Source of the DNA: Limnobacter humi
GTDB lineage: Bacteria; Pseudomonadota; Gammaproteobacteria; Burkholderiales; Burkholderiaceae_B
Reading direction: 5' to 3'
NCBI RefSeq assembly: GCF_024518835.1
Contig: NZ_JANIGO010000001.1
Coordinates: 62,001 to 126,000 of the forward strand
Length of the DNA: 64,000 bases
The translations under genes were made by a program, and so were the position numbers. Shown in pieces: positions 54,267 through 63,083 of this stretch. Every line of letters starts with the position of its first letter. Position 1 is the stretch's first letter. The notes under the pieces were generated by a model that did no database searches, was not told where the DNA came from, and saw only the letters and a program-made list of their open reading frames with translations.

Positions 54267-55618
54267 ATGAGATTATTTTTGGTCAGGAGGCAACACCACC
54301 GGAACCACCACCGACGAACAAATCCGACGGGGTGAGTACCCAACCGGTGCAATTTGCCACGGCCAAAGTCAACGACATCGACACCGCAGTCATCAATGAT
54401 GTGAAGGACATGGCCCATGAGCATGTGCTGTCCATCATTGAGAAGAAAGGTGCCACCTTCGCCAAAATGAACAACGGTGAACTGGAAAAGTTCATCCAGG
54501 GCGAAGTGCAAAGCTTGATTTATGGCAAGCAAATACCGTTGAACGACACCGAGGTGGCTTACGTGGCCGACTCGCTGTTCAAGGAAATTGCCGGTTTTGG
54601 TCCGCTGGAGGATTTACTGGCCGATGCCACTGTTGAAGACATCATGATCAACGGTTACAAGGATGTGTACGTGTCCCGCATGGGCGTGATGGAACGGGTT
54701 CAGGCCCGCTTTACCGACAATGCACACCTGCTGCGGATTGTGCGGCGAATCTTGGCTCCATTGGGCCGGCGACTGGACGAATCCAGCCCCATGGTCGATG
54801 CACGCCTGCCAGACGGCAGCCGCATCAACGTGATCATTGCACCACTGGCGCGCGACGGCGTGGTCGTCTCCATCCGGAAATTCCGCAGCACCCCACTGCG
54901 GGCCGAGGACCTGATGGGCTTGGGTACTTTTGATGCCCGGCTGTATGAACTGATGCGGGAAGCGGTTCGCAAGCGCTGCAACCTGGTGGTCAGTGGTGCC
55001 ACCTCCACCGGTAAAACATCCATGCTCAACGTGCTGGCCGAATTCATTCCAGCGGGCGAACGCTTGATCACCATTGAAGACACCGCCGAATTGCAACTGA
55101 ACCACCACCACGTGGTTCGGCTGGAAAGTCGCCCGGGTGGACATGAGGGTGCTGGTGCAATCTCCATTCGTGATTTGGTGAAAAACAGTTTGCGGATGCG
55201 CCCCGACCGCGTGGTGGTGGGTGAGGTTCGCGGTGCGGAAGTGCTCGACATGCTGCAAGCCATGAGCACAGGCCACGATGGCTCAATGGGTACCATCCAC
55301 GCTTCCACGCCCCGGGATTGTTTGCACCGACTGGAAATGCTGTCTGGCTTTGCCGGGTTTACAGGCAATGAAATGAGCCTTCGTCGGCAAATCGCCTCCG
55401 CACTGGATCTGATCGTGCAGATTGTTCGTTTGCCTTCCGGGAAACGCCGTATTTACAGCGTGACCGAGGTGGCGGGCATTGTGGACGACAATATTTTGCT
55501 CCAGGACCTGTATCGGCATGAAAGCCGTTTGGGACCCGACGGACAGGAAATCGACAGTTGGGTACCCGTGGTGCCCTACCCCAAAAACCCGAAAATTGCC
55601 CATGTGCGCCTGACATGA
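54263..55618 (+). CDS. tadA: Tad pilus secretion ATPase TadA/CpaF
   Basis: A 451-residue hexameric ATPase of the type II/IV secretion family. Walker A is GATSTGKTS near residue 248. The Asp box (ITIEDTAELQL) and Walker B/His box (RPDRVVVGEVRG and GHDGSMGTIHA) follow. It powers pilin polymerisation and retraction. Its stop overlaps the tadB start (ATGA). Confidence 0.95.
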   Translation: MNEIIFGQEATPPEPPPTNKSDGVSTQPVQFATAKVNDIDTAVINDVKDMAHEHVLSIIEKKGATFAKMNNGELEKFIQGEVQSLIYGKQIPLNDTEVAYVADSLFKEIAGFGPLEDLLADATVEDIMINGYKDVYVSRMGVMERVQARFTDNAHLLRIVRRILAPLGRRLDESSPMVDARLPDGSRINVIIAPLARDGVVVSIRKFRSTPLRAEDLMGLGTFDARLYELMREAVRKRCNLVVSGATSTGKTSMLNVLAEFIPAGERLITIEDTAELQLNHHHVVRLESRPGGHEGAGAISIRDLVKNSLRMRPDRVVVGEVRGAEVLDMLQAMSTGHDGSMGTIHASTPRDCLHRLEMLSGFAGFTGNEMSLRRQIASALDLIVQIVRLPSGKRRIYSVTEVAGIVDDNILLQDLYRHESRLGPDGQEIDSWVPVVPYPKNPKIAHVRLT

Positions 55619-56523
55619 CTTTTGGACTCGTTGCTGTTGCACTGATTTTTGTGTCGCTGGCCTTGCTGCTGTTGGGCAAGGGCGCGGAACAGGAATCGCG
55701 CGAACGCGCCGAAATTCGTCTGGAGCGCGCGTTGAGCCATTCGCTCAACCCCATGGCCTTGCACAAAGACCCACTGAAAAAAAAATACATTCCGCAGTTC
55801 ATCACCGACAACCTCATCTCAGCCGGACTGATACCCGACAAAGCCCTGGCCTTTAAAACACTGGCACTTTTGCTGGTGCCCACGCTCTTGGCCGTGGGTT
55901 TGCGCGGACCAGCCAGCGCCACAGGTGTACTGGTCCTGTTGCTGCTGGGCGTGGTGGTTTACGTGCTGTACCGGCAACGGAAGCGGCGCCTGCTGATGCT
56001 GAGTCAGTTGCCAGCTTTTCTGGACGGGGTGGTTCGCGTGAGTGCCGTGGGCTACAGCCTGACGGTGTCATTCAACACGGCCCTGGAAAATGCGGACCAA
56101 CCGCTCAAGGATGCATTGGGCATGGCGGTTCAAATGCAGTTTGCCGGTCTTGAACTGGATGAGGCCATGCAACGCCTGGCCCGGGTTTATGGGTTGTCTG
56201 AATTCAAACTGATTGCCTCGGTGGTTGGATTGGCCCTGAACTATGGCGGCAAAAGCGACATTTTGCTCAGTCGCCTTGCGCAATATTTGCGTGACCGGGA
56301 ACAACATCACAAAGAACTGATGGCCATGTCATCCGAGGCACGAACCTCCGCCATTTTCATGTGCTGCCTGACACCAGCACTGGCTGGGCTTATCCTCACC
56401 CTGAACCCAGGATACATCGGCACCATGTGGAATGACGGAACCGGCCGGCTGCTCCTGCTGGCTGCCGGGGGGCTACAGGCCTTCGGTGCAGCCGTTATTT
56501 ATCGCATGGTCAAGAGCATTTGA
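55615..56523 (+). CDS. tadB: Tad pilus inner-membrane protein TadB
   Basis: A 302-residue platform protein with membrane segments near 3-22, 95-125 and 255-300 and the cytoplasmic T2SSF domain between (LPAFLDGVVRVSAVGYSLTVSFNTAL). It forms the base of the Tad machine with TadC. The start MTFGLVAVALIF overlaps the tadA stop by four bases. Confidence 0.92.
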   Translation: MTFGLVAVALIFVSLALLLLGKGAEQESRERAEIRLERALSHSLNPMALHKDPLKKKYIPQFITDNLISAGLIPDKALAFKTLALLLVPTLLAVGLRGPASATGVLVLLLLGVVVYVLYRQRKRRLLMLSQLPAFLDGVVRVSAVGYSLTVSFNTALENADQPLKDALGMAVQMQFAGLELDEAMQRLARVYGLSEFKLIASVVGLALNYGGKSDILLSRLAQYLRDREQHHKELMAMSSEARTSAIFMCCLTPALAGLILTLNPGYIGTMWNDGTGRLLLLAAGGLQAFGAAVIYRMVKSI

Positions 56524-56533
56524 GGAGCAACAC

Positions 56534-57487
56534 ATGACAATGTCCCCGATGCTGGCCCTGGGTATTCTGATGGTGGGTTTGGGCTTGATGGGTTTGGCCT
56601 GGGCGCTGCTGCGTCAGGCTGCCAAGAAGGACAAGGCGCTGCAACGCATTGATGAATTTCTCGACCAGCGACGCCGGGTGCAAAGCTACGTCGGGGCGAG
56701 AAATCAAGTGCCCACCGCCGCCTTGAGTAACCGGATCGACCGGATTGGTGCTGCATTTTCAAAAACCAAAGCATTCTCCTCGTTTGTGGATGAAGAGGAT
56801 CGCAAACTGCTCGGCAAGGCCGGCTTCGGTACGGACGAAGACCTCAACCGGTTTGTACTCATTCGGGTCATTCTGGCCATGGCGGGTCTGCTGGCCGCCA
56901 CTTATTTCAATGTGCTGTCCCAAAGTGGTTCAGTCGAATTGGTTCGCATGGTCGCCATGATTGGACTGGGATTCATGCTGCCCAAATGGGTACTCAAGGC
57001 GATTGCAGAATCCCGCGAGCAGGCGTTTGAACGGGAATTGGTGGCCATCGTCGATGTGATGCGTCTGTTGCAAGGTGTGGGCTTGAGTGTTGACCAATCC
57101 ATCGAAATCATGGCCACCCAGCTGCGCGACCTGGTGCCCATCACCGGCCGTCTGCTCAATAAAGCGCACATTCAAGCCAAGTCCGGTGTGCCGTGGAATG
57201 TCATCCTCCGAAAAATCGGCAACATGTACAGCAGCGACGAGTTCCGTTCATTTGTTCAGGTGCTGGGACAGATTGAAAAATTTGGTGGTGCTGTTCAGGA
57301 ACCCCTTCGACAATTCTCCGATCGCCTGGTGGAAAAGGAACGCTCGTCCGCCAAGGAAATCATGGGCAAGCTGACCGTCAAGCTGACGGGCGTGATGGTA
57401 ATCACAATGTTGCCAGCCTTGCTGATTGTGGCAGGTGGTCCGGGTATCATCTCTATCATGAACGCTTTCCAGCGTGTTGGAGGATGA
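56534..57487 (+). CDS. tadC: Tad pilus inner-membrane protein TadC
   Basis: A 317-residue T2SSF platform protein, paralog of TadB. Membrane segments lie near 8-25, 105-150 and 285-310. The conserved cytoplasmic helix region holds VDVMRLLQGVGLSVDQSIEIM and FGGAVQEPLRQFSDRL. GGAG seven bases before ATG 56534 fixes the start. tadD begins one base after the stop. Confidence 0.92.
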   Translation: MTMSPMLALGILMVGLGLMGLAWALLRQAAKKDKALQRIDEFLDQRRRVQSYVGARNQVPTAALSNRIDRIGAAFSKTKAFSSFVDEEDRKLLGKAGFGTDEDLNRFVLIRVILAMAGLLAATYFNVLSQSGSVELVRMVAMIGLGFMLPKWVLKAIAESREQAFERELVAIVDVMRLLQGVGLSVDQSIEIMATQLRDLVPITGRLLNKAHIQAKSGVPWNVILRKIGNMYSSDEFRSFVQVLGQIEKFGGAVQEPLRQFSDRLVEKERSSAKEIMGKLTVKLTGVMVITMLPALLIVAGGPGIISIMNAFQRVGG

Positions 57488-57488
57488 T

Positions 57489-58301
57489 GTGAATTTGAAG
57501 GTTCAAGCCCTTCCTGTTGCGCTGGCTGTGGCCATGCTGGCTGCTTGTGCGCCCATGCCGCAACGGGAGGTTGTGATTGCAGGTCAAAGCAGCAGGCCAG
57601 CCCCCACGCCCAACGCTGCCGTGGTCACGCCCACACAAGAAGCGGTGATTCGCGCAGAACAAGCTGACAAGCAGAGCGAGCTCAAGCAACGCGACCGGCA
57701 ACTGGATGCGCAACGCGAAAAGGATCTGCATTTGAAATTGGTGCAACAGATGATGGAACAGAACAATGCATTTGCAGCATTGGCCCATCTGGATGCATAC
57801 GACCAAAAATGGGGCGCCAGCCGGCAAAGCCGTTTGCTCAGGGCCGATGCTTATCGCAAAACCAGTCAGTGGGACAAAGCCGAGTCGGCCTACCAAACAT
57901 TGCTGGGCAACTCCACCAGCGCACAGAGTGGCCCGGTCTGGTATGGCTTGGGAAAAGTCTCCATCGAAAAGGGTGATCTGAAAAGTGCCAACACCCGACT
58001 GGAAAAAGCAGTTCAGATCGACCCTCTCAATGTCAGTGCTTACACTGACCTGGGCCTGGTGTATCTGCTGGAAGGTCTCAAAGACCCGGCTTACAACGCC
58101 TTGATGAAGGCCAGCCAATTGTCGGGCGGCGACACCACGGTGAAAGCCAACCTGGCGTTGTGGGCCTTGGTGTTTGACGAATTTGGTCTGGCCAAAGACA
58201 TGGCCGACCAACTGAACTGGTCGGAAGTCACTCGCAACAAGGTGTTGGCCCAGGCCAATGTGATTAAAAAGCGCATCGACTCCAAAGGAGGCGCCCGATG
58301 A
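57489..58301 (+). CDS. tadD: Tad pilus lipoprotein TadD (TPR)
   Basis: A 270-residue protein from GTG, with GGAGG six bases upstream. The lipobox LAAC ends the signal peptide near residue 19, so it is an outer-membrane lipoprotein. Tetratricopeptide repeats occupy about 90-240 (VWYGLGKVSIEKGDLKSAN, NVSAYTDLGLVYLLEG). TadD acts as the pilotin-like factor for the secretin. It overlaps the next gene by four bases (ATGA). Confidence 0.9.
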   Translation: MNLKVQALPVALAVAMLAACAPMPQREVVIAGQSSRPAPTPNAAVVTPTQEAVIRAEQADKQSELKQRDRQLDAQREKDLHLKLVQQMMEQNNAFAALAHLDAYDQKWGASRQSRLLRADAYRKTSQWDKAESAYQTLLGNSTSAQSGPVWYGLGKVSIEKGDLKSANTRLEKAVQIDPLNVSAYTDLGLVYLLEGLKDPAYNALMKASQLSGGDTTVKANLALWALVFDEFGLAKDMADQLNWSEVTRNKVLAQANVIKKRIDSKGGAR

Positions 58302-58597
58302 AACCCACATTTCAATGCACACTGGCCACGCTGTGTTTGGTCTTGCTGTCAACCGCCCATGCACAAGAAACCACCGAAGGAAATCCGGCCCGCTCATTGC
58401 GAGGCCAGACCGATGCGAAAACCGGACTGGAGGCCCGCCAATGGCTTCATGAACAAGCCAACGGGATTCACCGTGGCGACGTGGAGGCTTATCGGGCGGA
58501 GTCTGCTGGCAAAGCGTATCGCGCTTACATGGATTCCATCGGTTCGAAAGAACAGAAAGCGCCGACCTCTCAGGTTCAAACCATCAAGACCAATTAA
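58298..58597 (+). CDS. DUF3613 exported protein of Tad loci
   Basis: A 99-residue protein. Residues 1-23 are a signal peptide (LATLCLVLLSTAHA). The mature part matches DUF3613 (TGLEARQWLHEQANG, then AYMDSIG), a small domain found in Tad loci of Burkholderiales. No function is established. Its ATG overlaps the tadD stop, so it belongs to the pilus operon. Confidence 0.85.
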   Translation: MKPTFQCTLATLCLVLLSTAHAQETTEGNPARSLRGQTDAKTGLEARQWLHEQANGIHRGDVEAYRAESAGKAYRAYMDSIGSKEQKAPTSQVQTIKTN

Positions 58598-58609
58598 TCC
58601 CACAGCACT

Positions 58610-59611
58610 GTGCTTCAATTCGTGTTAAGCCTGTTGTCCGCATTGACCGGCAGACGCTGGATACATCCGGACGAAACCGACAAACTGTTGCGCCAATTGT
58701 CCGAAACACGGCAGAAGCTCGACAACACCGAGCTGTTGAATCAAAACCTTCGGACGCAATTGCAAGGCTTGGGCAACGCACACGCCGAACACCTTCAGGC
58801 GGTTGAACGTGCGCACCAACAGTCGCTGGATGAAGCCCATCGCTCACTGCAGGCTTTGCAGGGTTTGCACGAACAACTCACCCAAAGCCTGGACCTCGAA
58901 ACCCTGCGACACCTGAAGGAAAACGAAGCACTGCTGCAGCAGCTCAACTGGCTGTCAGGCACCATCGCCCACGACTTTCGCGCACCATTGCGAGCCATCG
59001 ATGCCTATTCGTTTTTTTTGGCCGATGACCTGGGCAGCAATGTCCCACCGGAAGCCACGAAATCGCTGGATGAGATTCGACGCAATGGCCAACGCATGGG
59101 TGTGCTGCTGGATGGATTGATTGAATACCTGCGGATGAGCGTTTGCCCACTCAACCTCCAGATGCACGACTTGGCCGAGACTGTGGAGCAGGTCATCAAC
59201 GAGCACCTGGAATTTTCTGCGGTGCCCATTTCCATCGATGTGCGGGGGTTGATGAAATTCGATAAACCCTTGGTCATGCGGCTGTTCAAAGAACTGATCG
59301 ACAACGCCGTGAAATTTTCAAAGGGAACGCCCGGGGCACAAATCTGGATTCGACAACAAGGCATGGAACTCATTGAAATCGTGGACAGTGGCGTGGGGTT
59401 TGACACCGCATTCAACCGCCAGAAATTTCAATTGTTCCACCGCATGCACGGCAATGATGAATTTCCGGGTGAAGGGATCGGTCTGGCCATGGCAGAGCGC
59501 ATCGCAGCCCGGCACCACTGGCAACTCAGCTTAAGCCGTTTGGGCGAGCGCACCGTCGCACAGGTTCGATGGTCAAACCACCCGGCCGAGCAAGTCCAGC
59601 AACCCCGGTAG
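58610..59611 (+). CDS. Sensorless histidine kinase linked to the Tad locus
   Basis: A 333-residue kinase from GTG, 12 bp after the DUF3613 gene. Residues about 20-115 form a long coiled coil (ETRQKLDNTELLNQN, AHQQSLDEAHRSLQALQ). The H box has H121 in GTIAHDFRAPL, the N box is ELIDNAVKFSKG, and G boxes are DSGVGF and GEGIGLAMA. I see no membrane helix or sensor domain, so it is probably cytoplasmic. Its last 39 bases overlap the convergent HD-GYP-like gene. Confidence 0.88.
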   Translation: MLQFVLSLLSALTGRRWIHPDETDKLLRQLSETRQKLDNTELLNQNLRTQLQGLGNAHAEHLQAVERAHQQSLDEAHRSLQALQGLHEQLTQSLDLETLRHLKENEALLQQLNWLSGTIAHDFRAPLRAIDAYSFFLADDLGSNVPPEATKSLDEIRRNGQRMGVLLDGLIEYLRMSVCPLNLQMHDLAETVEQVINEHLEFSAVPISIDVRGLMKFDKPLVMRLFKELIDNAVKFSKGTPGAQIWIRQQGMELIEIVDSGVGFDTAFNRQKFQLFHRMHGNDEFPGEGIGLAMAERIAARHHWQLSLSRLGERTVAQVRWSNHPAEQVQQPR

Positions 59612-60658
59612 CTGACCCAAATCGCGCCGGGGCAAAGCACACCGCACCTTGTGCTGTTCCAGTGCCGTGTCCAGCAATGCCGGTGCAGGCAGGCTACTGG
59701 GCAAATTCTTGAATACCAGCACGGTGGGCGTGGTTGCTGTTTCACCACGAATTAAGCTACAGCCGATCTGGTTGCCCACCAATTGAACCAAACTGCCGGC
59801 CGGATAGATCCCCAACTCCTCCAGGATGATGGCTGTGAAATCGCTGGACAAAGGGCTGCCATGGGAGAACAGGTCTTTGACCGCCTGCTCTGCGGTGAAG
59901 TTGGCACGGTATTCCCGTTGAGCCATTCGGGCATTGAATGAATCGCACACACCCAAGAGCACCGAGCCTGGATGCGCATTGTGGATTTGTGCAGGGTATC
60001 CAGAGCCGTCGGGCAGTTCATGGTGAAGCCGCACCGTTTCCAGCCACAGCTCGTCCACCACGCCCAACAAGCTTAACTTACTGGCACTCTGTTCCGGATG
60101 CCGTCGAATCACCTCCCGCTGCTCCCGACTCAGCGCCTCCGTCTGCCCGCGCAATCGCGCTTGAAGCGCAAGCATGCTGATGTTCATGGTCAATGCAGCC
60201 TTCATCAACGACGCCAAGGCACCGTCATCAAACTGCCCGCTGCGCTGGGCGACCCGGGTCAGGGTCAGGGCAACCAGCAGCGGGTGCATCACCGGGTAAT
60301 CATCGGACGTGTGCCAGGACAAGTAAGCGTAGGCCAAATCAAACTGCCGCTCCGACACCATTTTGAGGCGTCGGGCCAACTCATCAATCACCGGCACAAA
60401 GGTGACAGGGTCCTCATCCATGAGCACCTTGGACAACACCCGGTAGGCGCAATGCAGTTCATCAAACAACTCCCGGGCCTGAAAATACAGCAAGGTAGCC
60501 CGACCAAGCTCAGACTCCAGCGCCAGCAAACCGTCTGCCGGCAGTCGTTTGGCTTGGTCCAGTCGTTGGCCCCGAATGTTGTAAAGGTGTTCACACGCGA
60601 TCGACTTGCGTTGTAGCAATGGTTGTACAACGGCCGGGTCTGGAATGGTGATTAGCAT
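59573..60658 (-). CDS. Degenerate HD-GYP-domain protein
   Basis: A 361-residue protein. The GYP motif survives as LHHELPDGSGYP (211-222) and the downstream segment as LLGVCDSFNARMAQREYR. The catalytic HD pair is gone: the place of HDIGK reads ALTMNISMLAL. It therefore should not hydrolyse cyclic di-GMP, but may bind it or interact with GGDEF proteins. AGGAG seven bases before ATG 60658 supports the start. It lies convergent to the Tad histidine kinase. Confidence 0.82.
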   Translation of the reverse strand: MLITIPDPAVVQPLLQRKSIACEHLYNIRGQRLDQAKRLPADGLLALESELGRATLLYFQARELFDELHCAYRVLSKVLMDEDPVTFVPVIDELARRLKMVSERQFDLAYAYLSWHTSDDYPVMHPLLVALTLTRVAQRSGQFDDGALASLMKAALTMNISMLALQARLRGQTEALSREQREVIRRHPEQSASKLSLLGVVDELWLETVRLHHELPDGSGYPAQIHNAHPGSVLLGVCDSFNARMAQREYRANFTAEQAVKDLFSHGSPLSSDFTAIILEELGIYPAGSLVQLVGNQIGCSLIRGETATTPTVLVFKNLPSSLPAPALLDTALEQHKVRCALPRRDLGQLPGLLDLLGRVV

Positions 60659-60842
60659 GGACGTACTCCTGTATACCTTTGGCATATCGGCATGCGGTCC
60701 GCGCTGGCTCATCGCCCGGTTGGTGGAGACGCCCGGAGGAATGTTCCGAACTGAACCCGAAAAACCAGTTTATTCCGTCACTGAATACGCCAACAAACAT
60801 GCGATTTTTAGAGCGTGTACCAACAACCCTAAGACATGCGCC

Positions 60843-61121
60843 ATGCAAGCCATTCATCTTTATGCAACACCGGTCTTGAACAACCCTTTGTTACAGGCCG
60901 TCAAGCTGGAAACGCCCACAGCCAGCCTGCACACAGGTCCCGACTTGGACGATGCGTTGGCCGTGGTGTTGCAAGCGGTTCGGGAAAGCCAACAACCAGG
61001 GGCGCTTGAAGCACTGGGGCAAATGCTGGCTTACATGGAGCAGTTGGAAAAAACCAGCACACCCGACAGCGTGAGCGATGCGTGGGTGATGTTGAAAGCC
61101 CCGGTTACACTGACTGTTTGA
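60843..61121 (+). CDS. Small protein of unknown function
   Basis: A 92-residue soluble, helical, acidic protein (DLDDALAVVLQAVRESQQPG, EALGQMLAYMEQLEK). No family is recognised. The start is uncertain because no good ribosome site precedes the ATG; an upstream in-frame ATG at 60741 has GGAGGA right against it, too close. It is divergent from the HD-GYP-like gene and overlaps the dsbB 3' end by 17 bp. Confidence 0.5.
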   Translation: MQAIHLYATPVLNNPLLQAVKLETPTASLHTGPDLDDALAVVLQAVRESQQPGALEALGQMLAYMEQLEKTSTPDSVSDAWVMLKAPVTLTV

Positions 61122-61593
61122 GCGAACACCGCAACGCCTGCAGTGCCAAAGCAAACTGACCCAGAAAACCCAGGCCACTCCAAGCGGGTAGCGACAACCC
61201 CAACAGGGGTGGATACACATCCGAGCATAAACCGTCGGATGTGAACAGCGCAGGCCACACAGACACCCAAGGCAAAGCATTGAGTTTAAGCTGCAGCGGA
61301 TCGATACCGCAGGTTTGCAAGGGATGGGCCAACACCCACACGTGATAAAAGGCCGATGCCCCACCTGCCAGGGCCAGCAGCAGGGTCAACAAGGTTATCC
61401 CGACCTGGCCAGGCCGAATCAGCATCAACAGAAAACACACAGCAGTTAACAAGTAGGCGTACCGCTGCAAAATGCACAGCGGGCAAGGAAACCATTGCAG
61501 CACTTGCTGGGTGTACAACGCGCCGCCCAGTGCGCACACGCTGAGCAACAGGCCAACGGCAGCGTGCATTCGACGATTGGTGGAAACAAACAT
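61105..61593 (-). CDS. dsbB: Disulfide bond formation protein B
   Basis: A 162-residue inner-membrane protein with four helices. The first cysteine pair is C37-x-x-C40 (PCPLC), the second C95 and C123 in the second periplasmic loop. It reoxidises DsbA and passes electrons to quinone. It lies 18 bp downstream of the Hpt gene. Confidence 0.93.
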   Translation of the reverse strand: MFVSTNRRMHAAVGLLLSVCALGGALYTQQVLQWFPCPLCILQRYAYLLTAVCFLLMLIRPGQVGITLLTLLLALAGGASAFYHVWVLAHPLQTCGIDPLQLKLNALPWVSVWPALFTSDGLCSDVYPPLLGLSLPAWSGLGFLGQFALALQALRCSLKQSV

Positions 61594-61611
61594 GGCGAAG
61601 CGAAACCGGTT

Positions 61612-61977
61612 TCAGTGTTGGCTGGCGACCCAGCGTTCCGTGTCTTCAAGCACCATCCGCATGTGCTGCATGTAGCGCTGAGTGGGATCCCCGATCGGGT
61701 TGTGCTCCATGCACAGAAATACAAAACGCAAACGCATGAAGCCAATGGTGCCAGCAGCACCCGCACTGCGGTGTGCCAACGACTGGAACGCTTTCTCTGG
61801 CATGCTGTGCGGGTCGACCTGTTGGTCAACCCACTGCTCGCGAGTCTCTTCAAAAAATTCAGTGGCAAATTCCAGCAAGGTGTCCAGGCCCAGTTCGCGG
61901 CTCAAACGCCCCCACTGGTCCAGATCAATCAAGTCTTGCAGGTCGAGGTTGGCCTCGTTGTATTGATGTTCAGCCAT
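61612..61977 (-). CDS. Histidine phosphotransfer (Hpt) domain protein
   Basis: A 121-residue single-domain protein. The phospho-acceptor is probably H69 in AHRSAGAAGTIGFMRL, which matches the Hpt pattern AHxxKGxAxxxG, although Lys/Gly is Ala/Gly here. The N-terminal half is acidic and helical (LLEFATEFFEETREQW). It could relay phosphate from the nearby sensorless kinase. The start may also be an ATG two codons upstream. Confidence 0.75.
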   Translation of the reverse strand: MAEHQYNEANLDLQDLIDLDQWGRLSRELGLDTLLEFATEFFEETREQWVDQQVDPHSMPEKAFQSLAHRSAGAAGTIGFMRLRFVFLCMEHNPIGDPTQRYMQHMRMVLEDTERWVASQH

Positions 61978-62107
61978 GGGCATAAAAACGAATCGACAAA
62001 TCTAGTACAGGATACTCGCCTAAAACCCAAACAAATGCCAGTTCCGCCTATACTGGACCAGTTTTGTGGAGCGTGTGCCACACCTTGACTGCACCTGAAA
62101 ACCTGCC

Positions 62108-63058
62108 ATGACCAACACCCTTGAACAACTGAAAACAGTCACCACGGTGGTTGCCGACACCGGTGATTTCCAAGCCATTGGCGCTTACCAGCCCCAAGAT
62201 GCCACCACCAACCCGTCGCTTATTCTGAAAGCGGTTCAGAAGGCAGACTACGCGCACTTACTGAACACGGTTCAGACCCGTCACGGCGGTGAATCGCTGG
62301 ATCTGCAGACCGACCGGTTGCTGGTGGACTTCGGACTGAAAATTCTCGGCATCATTCCCGGGCGTGTGTCCACCGAAGTGGATGCAAGGCTGTCGTTTGA
62401 TGTGCAAGCCACGGTGGAGCGGGCGCGCCGAATCGTCCAGCTGTACCGGGCCCATGGTGTCGACACCGAGAAACGTCTGTTGATCAAAATTGCATCCACC
62501 TGGGAGGGCATTCAAGCCGCCCGAGTGCTGGAACAGGAAGGCATTCACTGCAACCTCACCTTGCTGTTTTCACCCATGCAAGCCCATGCGTGTGCCAAGG
62601 CTGGTGTTCGTCTGATTTCACCGTTTGTGGGTCGCATCTACGACTGGTACAAAAAGTCTGCGGGCACCCAATGGAACGAGCAAGCCCATGCGGGCGAACA
62701 TGACCCCGGGGTGCAGTCCGTGCGCCGCATCTATGCCTATTTCAAACAACAAGGTATTTCAACGGAAGTGATGGGTGCCAGCTTTCGAAACGCAGGACAA
62801 ATCAAGGCACTGGCGGGTTGCGATTTGTTGACGATCAGCCCCGAGCTGTTGGCCGAATTGCAACAATCAACCGAGACGCTGAAGGTCGACCTCAGCCCAA
62901 GCTGGGCTTTACAACAACCGAAAGAGCATTTTGGCGACACCGAGGCCGAGTTCCGCTATGCCGTGAATGCCGACGCCATGGCCACCGAAAAACTGGCGGA
63001 GGGCATTCGCGCGTTTGTCAAAGACTCAATCACGCTGGATGGTTTGTTGAAGGGTTAA
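62108..63058 (+). CDS. tal: Transaldolase (TalB type)
   Basis: A 316-residue enzyme. The Schiff-base lysine is K127 in [12 protein letters not shown]. Family motifs [29 protein letters not shown] and [11 protein letters not shown] are intact. It transfers a dihydroxyacetone unit in the non-oxidative pentose phosphate pathway. It is monocistronic and convergent with the CoA-transferase gene, 25 bp away. Confidence 0.96.
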   Translation: MTNTLEQLKTVTTVVADTGDFQAIGAYQPQDATTNPSLILKAVQKADYAHLLNTVQTRHGGESLDLQTDRLLVDFGLKILGIIPGRVSTEVDARLSFDVQATVERARRIVQLYRAHGVDTEKRLLIKIASTWEGIQAARVLEQEGIHCNLTLLFSPMQAHACAKAGVRLISPFVGRIYDWYKKSAGTQWNEQAHAGEHDPGVQSVRRIYAYFKQQGISTEVMGASFRNAGQIKALAGCDLLTISPELLAELQQSTETLKVDLSPSWALQQPKEHFGDTEAEFRYAVNADAMATEKLAEGIRAFVKDSITLDGLLKG

Positions 63059-63083
63059 ACAGACCGGCCTGCCCTGGCTGGTT

